A stretch of 64,000 nt of DNA from Rheum nobile (Eukaryota; Streptophyta; Magnoliopsida; Caryophyllales; Polygonaceae), in NCBI GenBank assembly GCA_027886185.1, contig WOAB01000598.1:1612001-1676000 (forward strand), written 5' to 3'. Within the stretch, counting starts at the first letter, position 1; the number at the start of each line of letters is the position of its first letter. Shown here one piece after another: positions 1-10,814 of the stretch. Position numbers and translations under genes: made by a program. The notes under the pieces are model-generated. The model was not told where the DNA came from. It ran no database searches and worked only from the letters and a program-made list of their open reading frames with translations.

Positions 1-18
1 TGGTATCAGAGCCAAAGG
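1..18 (+). other. Primer binding site, initiator tRNA-Met type (element A)
   Basis: TGGTATCAGAGC matches the complement of the 3' end of plant initiator tRNA-Met, the usual minus-strand primer of Tekay elements. In elements B and C the same site lies 4 bases (GATC) after the 5' LTR, so the missing LTR of A probably ends just left of base 1. Confidence 0.93.
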
Positions 19-206
19 TTTTAAAACGGGTTTGGGATTTTATAAATCATTTATCCGTTTTCGAAATGCTTTAAAGAGGGCTCTGAATTTTCAAAGTGAA
101 AAGAATTTTAAAAACACCGTTCATAGTCGTGTCTTCTTTATAGTCTGATATAGTAAGCTTGCTTCTATGTCTAGAAAGACTAATTCCTTCCTTATTGTTC
201 GATAGG

Positions 207-554
207 ATGGGTGTCTGCTTTTCTATTGGGAGAAGTGACAGGGAATCTCAGCCTATCCCTACTCCAAGGAGATGGAGGTCGGAATCCGAGCTGCAGGAGA
301 TTCTCCGCCAGAGCGAGGTAATCTCCGCAGAACAGCAGCGTCAGAGGGATGAGTTGACCGCCAGTACCCAGAGGAGGGCTGGAATAGAAGGACCAGTCAT
401 GGACGACCCATACTTTACCATGACTGAGCTAGGACTATGTGCTTCAGGGTCAAGCAGGGTGCGAAACCCATCGCCAGAGCTCGATGGTGAGCCTAGCCCG
501 AAGAGACCATGCACGAGTAGCCAGTCGTATGGGAGACGTTTTGGAACGCCTTGA
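207..554 (+). CDS. Leader ORF upstream of gag, unknown function, acylation-type N-terminus
   Basis: A 115-codon ORF lies in the leader of element A, before gag and in no overlap with it. An in-frame ATG at 159 would add 16 residues; the start at 207 is preferred because it gives MGVCFS, a Gly2/Cys4/Ser6 pattern typical of N-myristoylated and palmitoylated proteins. The next ~60 residues are rich in Arg, Glu, Gln and Ser and could form a helix (SELQEILRQSEV); the C-terminal part is rich in Ser and Pro with a basic patch (PSPKRPC). I recognise no family. Elements B and C keep only a 27-codon ORF at the matching place, beginning MDS with a Cys/Phe/Ser-rich start. It may encode an accessory protein, be captured host sequence, or be fortuitous. 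Confidence 0.4.
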   Translation: MGVCFSIGRSDRESQPIPTPRRWRSESELQEILRQSEVISAEQQRQRDELTASTQRRAGIEGPVMDDPYFTMTELGLCASGSSRVRNPSPELDGEPSPKRPCTSSQSYGRRFGTP

Positions 555-844
555 GGAGGAGTGGCGTTGCCTATCGTAGTAGTTTCGTTTCTTAGTATTC
601 CAAGTTGTACTTTGTGTAATATTTCAGTATTGCGGCAAGTACTCTGAGAAACACTTATATCTTCGAGCAATGTTGTCTTAACGCTCGAATGATAAACTTA
701 TGCGTAACTTGTGTAAGAATTCGAATGTTCATCTATAAAATACCAAGTTGATCTATTCTGAGTAATTTATTTACGTTGGTATATTGCATAAGTATATTGC
801 ATAATATTAATGTATTGAATGCTTGGAATTTGATCGGTAAATAG

Positions 845-3800
845 ATGGTGAACCCAAGAAGCACGAGGAATTCGACTCGAGCCGGTGCTGGGACTAGCCA
901 AAACCCCAGACCAGCAGGAAGAAGTGTTCAGGATGAACACGAGTCTGAGTCTCGCGTCCAGCAGAGGCGTGAAGGTCAGGATTAGACCCAGGCGCCGACG
1001 CTGTTTGACGCCGCAGCTGTTGAGGCAATCCGTGGGATCGTGATGCAGGCTATTACAGATGTCTTGAGACCAAGTGCGCCTCAAGCACAAGAAGTGCCTA
1101 TTCACACAGCGGTTCCTGATGTTGTGGAACCCAGAAACCCTGTGATTCAGGAGACTGCCGTTAGGGCGAGGGACAACTATGGTCGCGCTCTTAAGACCAT
1201 TACTTCCATGAGACCCGACTGCTATAACGGGAAAGGGGAGCCAGTGGCAGTGACTCATTGGTTCTCCCATATGGAAAGGCTGTTCAGGAACGTGGAGTGT
1301 ACGAAGGCCGAGAAGGTCCATATCGCGTCTCTTCAGCTGAAGGAGGAGGCTAGCGAGTGGTGGGAGAGCACTGGTTTGGCTGAGAGCCCAGTGTTGACTT
1401 GGTCGATGTTCAAGACCAAGATGGTTGATCGCTTTTTCTCTCGTGCTATGAGAGAGGAGAAGCATAAAGAGTTCTTATACCCTCAGACTGATGGTCTGAG
1501 AGTGACCGAGTTGGCATCTAAGTTCAACCATCTTCTACAGTACGCCACTGCCGAGATCACCAGCGAGGCTCAAAAGATCTGGTACTTCCACGAGTGGATG
1601 AACCCGGATATCAAGCCATTAATGGTGCACCACACATGCTCTACCTTGGAGCAGTATGTGGATTGTGCCTATAAGCTGGAGGTAACTCTCGAGGAGTCGA
1701 CCAAGAGGCACAACCGACAGAAGTCGATGCAGAATCAGAACCAGGGAGGTGGTTTTAAGCGCCCTACGCCACCGTCTAACTTCGCCAAGTCCGGCCGAGC
1801 TAAGACGGAGATGACGCAAGGGGGATCGACTCAGCAGTCAGGGCAGACCCGGAGTACAGTTCAGTGTTATAACTACGGTACTGCTGGGCACAAGAGCACT
1901 GAGTGTCGGAAGGAGAGGAGGCCATGCTTTGGGTGTGGACGTGATGGTCATCTGCAAAAGTTCTGCAAGCAGGGGAAGCAGAAGGGAGTAGAGTCGCAGC
2001 AAGGGTCAGTTCATCAGAGCAACCGACCTAGGTTTAAGCCTGCCGAGACTCCTAGCCCTTCAGTGCAGACGACTGCTCAGAATAGGGGAAAGGCCCCAGC
2101 TGTTTCTGGAAGTCAGGGCCAACGCTTGTACGAGATGCGTGAGGCAGATGGACCCAACGCTCCAATTGCTCAAGGTACTCTATACCTTCACTCTACTTCA
2201 GTGTGCATTCTGTTTGATTCTGGTGCTACGCATTCCTTTATTTCGGATAGCTGTGTTAGCAAGTTAGACTTAGTGTGCAATGATTCGTGCGACCCTTTCG
2301 TCGTTAATCTTCCTAATGGAGAACGTTTGGTGGGAACCAAGCATTTGTCCGACTTTCCGATTACCATTCAGGGTAAGGAATTCGAGGCAGATTTAATCTG
2401 CATAGCCATGGCTCCATACGATATTATTCTCGGTATGGATTGGCTGACGCGTCACAAGGCGGTGATCGACTTCAGTTCAAGAACGGTGACGGTGTCATCC
2501 GGGGGCCAATTCGTGTGCAAGTTCAAAGGTCGAAATGACGCTGATAACGGCAAGCTGATCAATGCGATGGCTGCGTTTAAGCTACTACGACAAGGATGTG
2601 TCGGGTACCTTTGCTACTTGGATTCGCCCGAGAGGGATGGACCTGAGGTTCTTGATATTCCTGTAGTTAGGGAATTTTCGGATGTCTTTCCGGAAGAAAT
2701 TCATGGATTACCCCCGAACCGCAACATAGAGTTTTCAATTGATCTCGAGCCTGGTACAGCGCCGATTTCCAAATCACCGTATCGGATGGCTCCGGCTGAG
2801 ATGCAAGAATTGAAGAGTCAACTTGAAGATCTTCTTGATAAAGGTTATGTCAGGCCGAGTGCATCGCCGTGGGGTGCCCCGGTTTTATTCGTCAAAAAGA
2901 AGGACGGATCGTTCCGACTTTGTATCGACTACCGAGAGTTGAACAAGGTGACGATCAAGAACAAGTATCCTTTGCCTAGGATTGATGACTTGTTGGACCA
3001 GTTGCAAGGAGCAAAGGTTTTCTCCAAGATCGACTTGAGATCTGGATATCATCAACTCAGGATTCGTGAGCAGGACATTCCTAGAACTGCGTTTAGGACC
3101 AGATATGGTCATTACGAGTTCGTAGTGATGCCTTTTGGGCTTACAAATGCTCCAGCTGTCTTTATGGATTTGATGAACCGATGTTTTCACCAGTACTTGG
3201 ATAAGTTCGTGGTAGTTTTCATCGACGACATCTTGATCTATTCTCCGAATGAAGAAGTCCACGAGGAACATCTACGGATTTCCTTGTCGATCCTTAGACA
3301 ACATCAGCTTTATGCTAAATTGTCTAAATGTGAATTCTGGATGAAAGAGGTGGCTTTCTTAGGGCACGTGATCAATAAAAATGGGGTTATGGTTGATCCC
3401 CAAAAGATAGAAGCGGTGGCTAATTGGACACAGCCCCAGAATGTGAAAGAGGTGCGCAACTTTCTTGGACTTGTCGGGTATTATAGAAGGTTCGTAGAAG
3501 GATTTTCAAAGATCGCTCTACCTATGAGCAATCTACTCCGCAAGGTCCACAAGAAGTTTGTCTGGAATGACAAGTGCGAGGTCAGTTTCCAGGAGTTGAA
3601 GCGACGGTTGACCTCGGCACCCGTGTTAGCACTCCCAGAGGGGAATGACGATTATGTGGTCTATAGTGATGCTTCCAAGTGTGGTCTTGGTTGTGTTTTG
3701 ATGCAAAGGGGCATAGTCATTGCTTACGCATCTAGACAACTCAAGACTTACGAAGAAAACTATCCGACCCACGATCTTGAGTTAGCAGCGGTTGTATTTG

Positions 3801-5566
3801 TGCTGAAGATTTAGAGGCATTACCTCTACGGTATAAGATGCCAAGTCTTCACTGACCACAAAAGTCTCAAGTATATATTTACTCAGAAGGAGTTAAATAT
3901 GAGACAACGCCGCTGGCTAGAGTTGCTCAAGGACTACGACATGGAGTTATTGTATCATCCGGGCAAGGCTAATGTAGTAGCTGATGCACTAAGCCGGAAG
4001 ACAACGCACGAGACTGTGATTGCTCTACTTACTGCTCAGACCAAGCTAAACCAAGAGTCATGCGACATTGAAGTCTTATATGACCAGCGTAGAGGGTACC
4101 TGAGTATGATGGAGATTCAGGCTACACTGCTGGATCAAATCAAAGAAAAGCAAGTCGATGACATCATCTTGGTAAAGTTAAGCAGTGAAGTGATGGATGG
4201 GAAAGCTCCCAGTTTTGTGGTTCAGGATGATGGATCACTTTGGTTTCAGGATCGGATCTGTGTGCCTGACACAGAAGGTCTTCGTCAGTTGGTGATGAGA
4301 GAAGCTCATTCATCTACTTATTCTGTGCATCCTGGCTCTAGCAAGATGTACAAGGATCTCAGGAAGAAGTTTTGGTGGCCAAACATGAAGTGGGACGTAG
4401 CAGACTTTGTGGCAAAGTGCTTAACTTGCCAGAAGGTCAAGATCGAACACCGCAGACCAGGTGGTGAGATGCTACCTCTCCCCGTGCCAGAATGGAAATG
4501 GGAGGACATTTCCATGGACTTCGTCACTGGGCTACCCAAGACTCGAAGTCAGAGAGATGCTATCTGGGTAATTGTGGATAGGCTAACGAAGAGTGCTCAT
4601 TTCATAGCCATCAAGACCACATGGGAAACCCAGAAGCTAGCCGAAGTTTACCAGAAGGAGATTGTCCGCTTACATGGCATTCCTAAGACCATTGTATCGG
4701 ACCGAGATGGCCGTTTCATGTCAAGATTCTAGAAGGAACTTCATAAGGCTATGGGAACCGAGTTGAGGTTCAGTACAGCGTTTCATCCTCAGACAGATGG
4801 CCAGTCTGAAAGGACCATCCAGACTCTGGAGGATATGCTTAGAGCTTGTGTGCTCGATCGTCCGACTAGCTGGGAGGACAGCTTGAGTCTGATTGAGTTC
4901 ACGTACAACAATAGCTGGCATGCCACAATCAAGATGGCTCCGTTTGAAGCTTTGTATGGTCGCAGATGCAGATCTCCGATTTATTGGGATGATAATGCCG
5001 ACAAAATTCTGCTTGGACCAGAGTTGGTCGAAAGGACGGCTTCAGACATTGCTTTGATCAGACAAAGAATGTTGACCGCTCAGAGTCGACAGAAGTCCTA
5101 CGCAGATCGGAAGCGCAGGACTGTCGAGTTCGAGGTCGGTGACAAGGTTTTTGTCAAGGTATCGCCATCCAAAGGAGTTTTCAGATTTGGTAAGCGTGGG
5201 AAGCTTAACCCTCGCTACGTGGGACCATTCGAGATTCTGGATAGAGTGGGATCTCTAGTGTACCGTTTGGCGTTGCCACCATCGGCTCACCCGGTGCATA
5301 ATGTATTCCACGTGTCTTTACTCAGAAAGTATGTACCAGATGAGTCTCATGTACTTAGCTACGAGGACATCGAGATTCAAGCTAATGGTACTTATAAAGA
5401 GTTGCCCGTGCGCATTTTGGAGCGTCGGGAGAAGCATTTGCGCAACAAGATCGTACATTTGGTACGAGTGTTGTGGTCCAAGTCAGGGACCGAAGAAGTT
5501 ACTTGGGAGACGTGGGAAACCGAGTCAGATATGCTCAGGCGTTTTCCCGAGTTATTCTCGACCTAA
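845..5566 (+). pseudogene. Gag-pol polyprotein of element A, three in-frame stops
   Basis: One continuous frame of 1574 codons from ATG 845 to TAA 5564-5566, interrupted by TAG at 983-985, 3812-3814 and 4730-4732 with no frameshift. Domains in order: gag with WFSHMERLF (about 1250-1600); two zinc knuckles (1864-1905 and 1925-1969), the first with Tyr in place of its second Cys; protease (LFDSGATHSF near 2210, ILGMDWL near 2425); reverse transcriptase with FIDD at 3217-3231; RNase H (YSDASK near 3660); integrase zinc region (4290-4440) and catalytic core (MDF near 4511, SDRDG near 4697, SER near 4803); GPF module and chromodomain-like tail (5219-5560). The second and third stops replace Trp codons seen in sister copies; the first replaces a Gln/Glu-type codon. 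The element cannot make its full polyprotein. Confidence 0.93.
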
Positions 5567-5589
5567 GTTTCGGGGTCAAAACTTATTGT

Positions 5590-5600
5590 AAGGGGGAGGA
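5590..5600 (+). other. Polypurine tract of element A
   Basis: AAGGGGGAGGA directly precedes the 3' LTR, where plus-strand DNA synthesis starts. Elements B and C have nearly identical tracts. Confidence 0.85.
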
Positions 5601-5602
5601 GA

Positions 5603-8008
5603 TGTGATACCCCGTAATTTTGTAAGGTTATATTGGGAATTATGGAATTTTCCCGGGTACCCGTTGTGTACGTCGGATTTAATTCAGGTAGTTTGAGACA
5701 TTCTGTAATGTGCTCTGTATCTGTAATATTTTTCTCGGTGAAATAATATACAGACATCATGCCTTGGAGTTTAATTGTCGTTCGCGTACGATAATTTTTA
5801 TCCCGGTTTATCGTCAAGCTCGTTCAAAGCCGAATGGGCGGGAAAAGGGGGAAACGGCGACCACCGTTCAGAAACGGCGACCGCCGTGGTTGGGCCCGAG
5901 ATGTCAGCGTGTCAGCTTCTAGCTGGCCGCGACAGGCCTAACGACGGCGACCGCCGCATTTACGGCGACTGCCGCGTGCCCGCCGCAGGCAAAATCACGG
6001 CGACCGCCGTAATTGTCTAGTGGGCATTGCCCGTTGGTCGCCGGTGTCGTTCGAGGCGCGCCGTTGCGTCGTTTGCCGCGTCTGAGGGTTTGCAGATCAC
6101 TCCTTGGGGCTTGCCTATAAATAGATGAGCTTGGACATGGGTTTTGGGTCATCTACAACCCCGAATCGCTGCCAAATTCGCCTCTTGCCGGAGTTGTGTT
6201 TTCGCCGAAATTTGGAGGTCTCGCCGGTGTTGCTTTGGTGTGGTTCCTGAGTGCCTTTGTGAAGCTTTTGGTTAGCCTTGGAGGTTAGAAGCCAAAGCAA
6301 GTCGAAGGAGGCCGAACCGCTCGTGTTTTGGGGTGAGTTTTCTCTCGTTCTGTGTCGTCTGAGTTCTTCACAGCGACCGCCGTGATGAATACGGCGACCG
6401 CCGCCAAGAACAGCGACCGCCGCCAGTGCCCAGAACGCCTTCGTGGCTTTGGCTTGGTCGGTTGTCGTCGTGGCGTCTTTCCTTTCGTGTTCTTTCGCCG
6501 TGTTTAGATTCGTACTGTTTATGTCGGATCTAACTTAGGGTTCCTTTTATGGGTCGACTCGAAGGTTGTTGTGCTGTCGAAACTATACAGTGTCGAGCCC
6601 GGAATCCAGTGACGTCTTTAGACTATTCTGCGGAGTAAGGCAAGTGGCGGTTCGCTCTTGCTCTTTCGTTCCATATTTACATTAATTATCAGTAGTTTAT
6701 CTGAGTAATTAATTTGGAATGAATATTCTGTTTGTCTGGAAACGGTTTTGATAAACTGTTTTGAAAATCATATAATAGGTTGTATATCTGTGAGAACAAC
6801 GCTATTATCTATGATCGCCTTTCGGGCCTTTATGTGGATTTATCCTGTAAATATTGTGGTGCTGTAACTGTTTAGTTAGCACTGTTAGATAGGAACGTTA
6901 CTCGGACTCTGTCCAGTCGTTTCTTTATAATCTGGTATCGGGATGGCTCGTCCCCATCTGGTACTATTCTATGATCATGATCGGTCTCTTACACATGTGT
7001 GTAGAGACAAGACACTTAGCTGGTGTCACAAACCTTTCGGTATACGTCACTCTCGACGAAACGTATACTAAGATGTGTCGTCCCATTGGTGGGGTACACA
7101 TGTAAAAGTATATAACGTGATGTGTGTTTTTGAAACATAAATCAGATAAGTGCTACCTTGACGCACATAATTAATACACCTTAGGCGAGTAGTGCAGCTA
7201 AGTTCAGTGCAGCTAGTAAAACTCGTCTTGACTTGAATGTAGTACGTTCTCTTTCCAATCTGGATTCGCTGTAGGCGATGAGGTTGGTCGTGAACCGAAG
7301 CATCTCAGTCAGTTTTAAATCATTGTTGTATGATTCTGTAACTTTCTAGATTTGTCATTACTTCCTTAAAGACTCTTTTCCGTTGGAGTTTTCTTTCGAG
7401 TCGATTTCTGTGAAGATTCAGTCTTCCAGAATCTTCTCTTGTGCATATCTCTTGTTTATTCCAGTAAGAATATGATGGTTGACTACCTTTATCGGTTATT
7501 ATCCGAGAAGCGATGAGTCTAACCTAATATGACTGCTTCGAACCAGTCTGCTTTTTACCCTTGCTAGTCTATTCATTTAGACTAACCAACCAACATTTTC
7601 CCTTGCATGGTTGGCTGGTGTCATCCGTTTGATTCGGCACATCAGTTAAGAAGTAGCTCAGAAGATTAGAAGGACTATGGAGTCGGCGGTGGTTTTTGAA
7701 TGTTTTAATTATTTCTTTAATCAGGTTATGATCCTTTGGACAATAACTCCGATTGTAATGTACTTTCTTAGTCTTCCGTTGTGTTTGGTTTAAACTATGT
7801 TTTGACCTATTCGGGATTGGGTTGTAATCCCGTAACTCTTATTTCCTTGACAATGTTATGTTTTGGAATTTAATGCTTGATCTTTGTGTATCAATCGCAT
7901 TTCATAAATTGTATTTCTATGGTAAAGCCTTGGGTGATCTCGGTAAGGAACACTGGGGTCACTGGCGGTAATACATTTCCAAAAGGGTTAAGTTTTGGGG
8001 GTGTTACA
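5603..8008 (+). repeat. 3' LTR of element A
   Basis: About 2.4 kb, bounded by TGTGATACCCC and GGTGTTACA. It carries many copies of a GCGGCGACCGCC-type motif between about 5850 and 6430, a TATA box near 6116, and a conserved inverted repeat near 6772-6808 (ATAATAG ... CTATTAT) also present in the LTRs of B, C and G. Small ORFs inside the GC-rich part come from the repeats and are not genes. Confidence 0.92.
6116..6123 (+). promoter_or_regulatory. TATA box in LTR of element A
   Basis: TATAAATA follows a GC-rich stretch and precedes the leader-like sequence, at a position matching the TATATATA of LTRs B and C. It probably sets the start of genomic RNA. Confidence 0.65.
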
Positions 8009-8700
8009 CTTGTCACAACCGCGGTCACGGCTGTTCATGTCCGCGGTCACGGACATGAACTCCGGTGACTCAGAATGGGAGAAATCTCACCGGGGGCGAC
8101 GCGACGGGCTCGATTCGGATGGGGCTCGACTCCTGGGCACCTTGCACCTTCAATGCACCACCTTGAGAGCACCACCGCCTCCAACGAGAGCTCCGACGAA
8201 AGCTTGAAGATTTTCGGCGAGAGCTTCGACCTCCGGCGAGCACGAAAACGAGAGAGAATCTGAGAGGGAGAAAGTGATTTCTGTGTGCCTTTCAACCCTT
8301 AAGATCGAGCTCCTTTTATAGCCAAAGGAAGGAGCTCTCCCAGCCCAGATCAACGGCCAGCCATAAGATCGACGGTGGCGCGAACGGCGAGGAGTCAGAC
8401 GAAGCGACGTTGGCGTGTTGGAGTTTTCCGCGGTCGCGGAAAATTCCTGTGCCCAGCCCTTCTGAAACCCACATTTTCGCGGTTGCGGAAATGCCTTTTC
8501 CGCGTCTGTTTGCCCGGGGAAAGGTTTGGCGTGGGTTTAAACCCTGAATTAAATATATTTGTACCCAAACAAATATTCTAAGCCCCGAAAAATACGTCGA
8601 ATGTATTTTATATCACTCAGGGGATTTTACAAAGATAAATCTCGATACATAAATCCTATATATCATAGTATATCATTCCCAATGATCCAGCAAAAAATAT
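8009..8700 (-). repeat. Fragment of a diverged Tekay-like LTR, minus strand
   Basis: Read on the minus strand, this stretch resembles the first third of the LTRs of A, B and G: a motif close to TAAAATACATTCGACGTA (8605-8625) matches the start region of LTR B, followed by a GC-rich block and a TATA-like TATAAAAGG near 8315. It carries TTCCGCGGTCGCGGAA-type palindromes near 8024, 8435 and 8475. It stops at the edge of element A, so A probably inserted into this older LTR. Confidence 0.55.
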
Positions 8701-8823
8701 ATTTTTCTAAAAAATACTTCATTATAAGATTAATTTAATTCGATAATAAATACTTTTTTTGATTTCTCAAATTACATTTATTATACACTAATGGATACTT
8801 AAAACGAAAAGTGATGTATTTAG

Positions 8824-9437
8824 TAGACCTGGGCATCTCCGGGCTCGGGCCGGATATTGTCTGGGCTTGACCTGGAAATTTTGTCCGTTTATCCCGGCCC
8901 GGGCCAGGTTGAGCCCTGGAATAGGGCATTGACAACTGTCCAAGCCCGTCCGCATTCCCGGGCCCAGGTAGCCCGTCGGGACCCGTATTCGGTTTTGTAT
9001 ATAATTCATGTCCAAAATTAAAAAAATATCAAAATTTTTATAAGTCCAAATAGTCTTTTCACCTTACAATAAACAACATTAAATATTCAATATCAAAGTC
9101 TACACACATGTGAGAACGAGGGAGTGAAGTGGAGTTTGTAACCCATAAAAATTTAGCTTTTATATTACTTAGTTTAAGTATTTTTATTTTTATTTTTTAG
9201 TAGTAGTAATAATTTAATATTATATATAAATAATATTTATATATTATATAAATAATATATATAAATTATATACGGGTCGGACTTACCGGCTCTACAGGCC
9301 TTGACCCTTTGTCCATACCCAACCCTTCCGGTATTCGGATCGGATATTTTTGACCATTTAAGACTTACGAGCTTGTCCATACCCTCCCATTTATACGGAC
9401 GGGCCAGGCCGAGCCCGCCCACGTTTGCCCAAGTGTA
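8824..9437. mobile_element. Non-autonomous hAT-type DNA transposon with 8-bp target duplication
   Basis: The 614-bp element is flanked by perfect 8-bp direct repeats GTATTTAG at 8816-8823 and 9438-9445. Its ends are inverted: TAGACCTGGGCA on the left, and TACACTTGGGCA when the right end is reverse complemented, followed on both sides by GGGCTCGG-type sequence. Eight-bp duplications and T(A)G-type short ends fit the hAT superfamily. No transposase is encoded; the interior is AT-rich between two GC-rich subterminal blocks. Confidence 0.88.
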
Positions 9438-9638
9438 GTATTTAGGTGTGGTTTCTCATAATTTTACAAAAGAAAACAAATACTGTGATTATTAAATAAT
9501 AAAAATAAAATAATCCAAACCCTACGCCTTCTCTCGCTGTTCCCAAGCTTTTTCTCCCCCAAAATTTCCCACACTCCGCCATTTTTATGTCCTCTGAAGC
9601 AAAAAAGGAAACCAGAGTACATAAACCAACTCACAACT

Positions 9639-10418
9639 ATGAAGCTAAACAAGAAGAACAAAGGCAAAGTTCATCCTTCTCCTCCATCTTCCTCTTCTCT
9701 TCCAGTTTCAAACTCCACCACCAGCAACGACGCCGTTTCGGCGCTGAAGCTCCTCCCGGCGGCGATTTTCATCTTAATCGCCGTCCTGACTCCGGAAGAG
9801 CGTGAGGTCTTGGCTTACCTCGTAACTAGGTCAATCAAAGCAACGCAGAATCTTTCGCTGCTCCTCCAGCAAAACAGCCACCGCCGCCGCAGCAGCAGTA
9901 AGAGGACGCCGTCTTCGGCCGAGCACAAGCCTCCGGTGTTTGACTGCGGTTGCTTCGACTGCTACACCAGCTACTGGTTCAGATGGGACTCTTCTCCTAA
10001 CCGTGAGCTCATACACCAAGCAATCGAGGCTTTCGAGGAGCATTTGGCCACCGGCGAGAGTCTGTCGTCCAAGAAGACCGGCAAGAGGGAGAAAATCGGA
10101 GGAGTTCGTCGCAGCAGCGACATCGAGAATCACTCTCAAATTGAGACACCGGAGAGTTGTACAGTAGCGGATGGCGAAACCCTAGCTGGTTCCCCGGCGG
10201 AGGAGGCGACGGAATCGCCAGGTCCAGCTGTTCAGCAGTTGCCTGAATCGGTGGCGGAGGTGGAGAATGAAGCGTCGCCGGAGGATGAGGAGGAGGCGGC
10301 GCGGACAGTGGCGGCGAGCGGCGGAGGAAACCACAAGGGATTGGCGAGGAAAGTACTGCCGGACGTGATTGGGCTATTTAATTCCCGTGTATGGAGCCTT
10401 TGGAGTCCAAATGTGTAA
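9639..10418 (+). CDS. Conserved plant protein of unknown function with a Cys-rich FDCxCFxCY motif
   Basis: An intact, intronless 259-residue frame, the only clear host-type gene here. Residues 1-35 are Ser/Asn-rich; 38-50 form a short hydrophobic stretch (LLPAAIFILIAVL); 101-118 hold the diagnostic FDCGCFDCYTSYWFRWDS, followed by a predicted helix around 122-137; 140-230 is acidic and low in complexity; the C-terminus (236-257) reads ARKVLPDVIGLFNSRVWS. This layout matches an uncharacterised family of land plants; I know no biochemical function. ATG 9639 is chosen because it opens the frame. An ATG at 9587 in another frame runs to 9805 and would overlap as an upstream ORF if transcription starts before it. 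Both sides are occupied by transposons. Confidence 0.82.
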   Translation: MKLNKKNKGKVHPSPPSSSSLPVSNSTTSNDAVSALKLLPAAIFILIAVLTPEEREVLAYLVTRSIKATQNLSLLLQQNSHRRRSSSKRTPSSAEHKPPVFDCGCFDCYTSYWFRWDSSPNRELIHQAIEAFEEHLATGESLSSKKTGKREKIGGVRRSSDIENHSQIETPESCTVADGETLAGSPAEEATESPGPAVQQLPESVAEVENEASPEDEEEAARTVAASGGGNHKGLARKVLPDVIGLFNSRVWSLWSPNV

Positions 10419-10805
10419 GGAGATGCATTAATTATTCTCCAGTTAAATTAATTTTAAGTATACTATTAAAAAAAGCACGTTTGGACTTTGGATTGGGGCT
10501 TGAAAAGTTTGGGGAATATGGTAGAGTAGAAGAAGCAGCTAAAGGCCGGTGACACAAGCTCCTTTTGTCTGTTGGTTTTCGCTTTTGGATCTTTTTTTGC
10601 CGGAGGAAACTGAATTTTCCGGCCGCCTCACTTTTCCACGAGTGTAATACAGTATTTTCTTAACTAAATTTATCATTTACGTTTTTTGTTTGTATTGCGT
10701 TGATGTCAAGGTGAAATTATGTGTCGTCTGTGGGAAGGTTGGTGAAGATAGGTTCGATGACTGACCAATGAAAGGCTCAATTATTTTCGGTTCACCGACC
10801 GGATA
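10419..10805 (+). other. Downstream region of the host gene
   Basis: AT-rich sequence after the stop, presumably 3' untranslated and terminator sequence. AATTAA-type signals occur near 10429-10450. I see no further gene before the Mutator-like element. Confidence 0.4.
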
Positions 10806-10814
10806 CTTTACAAC

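Larger units (their letters stand above)
1..8008 (+). mobile_element. Element A: Tekay/Del-type Ty3/gypsy retrotransposon, 5' LTR outside window
   Basis: An LTR retrotransposon entered at its primer binding site. Order is primer site, long leader with a small ORF, gag, protease, reverse transcriptase, RNase H, integrase with a chromodomain-like tail, polypurine tract and 3' LTR. The order RT-RNase H-integrase makes it Ty3/gypsy. The integrase tail has a GPF module (FHVSLLRKYVP) followed by a segment ending in VTWETWE, as in the Tekay/Del chromovirus clade. The 3' LTR begins TGTGATACCCC and ends GGGTGTTACA. The bases after it (8009-8013, CTTGT) should be the target duplication, but this cannot be confirmed because the left flank is missing. 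Confidence 0.95.

Noticed and set aside
1..18. tRNA gene suggested by the initiator tRNA-Met match
   Set aside because: Only the 3'-terminal complement is present, exactly where a retrotransposon primer site is expected.
5775..6020. Small ORFs in the GC-rich part of the LTRs (also near 17906, 24796, 30125, 45356 and 55243)
   Set aside because: They arise from repeated GCGGCGACCGCC units read in any frame, on both strands and in every LTR; no conserved protein features.
7877..8068. ORF across the 3' LTR end of element A
   Set aside because: It bridges the LTR terminus and flanking DNA, so cannot be a conserved gene.
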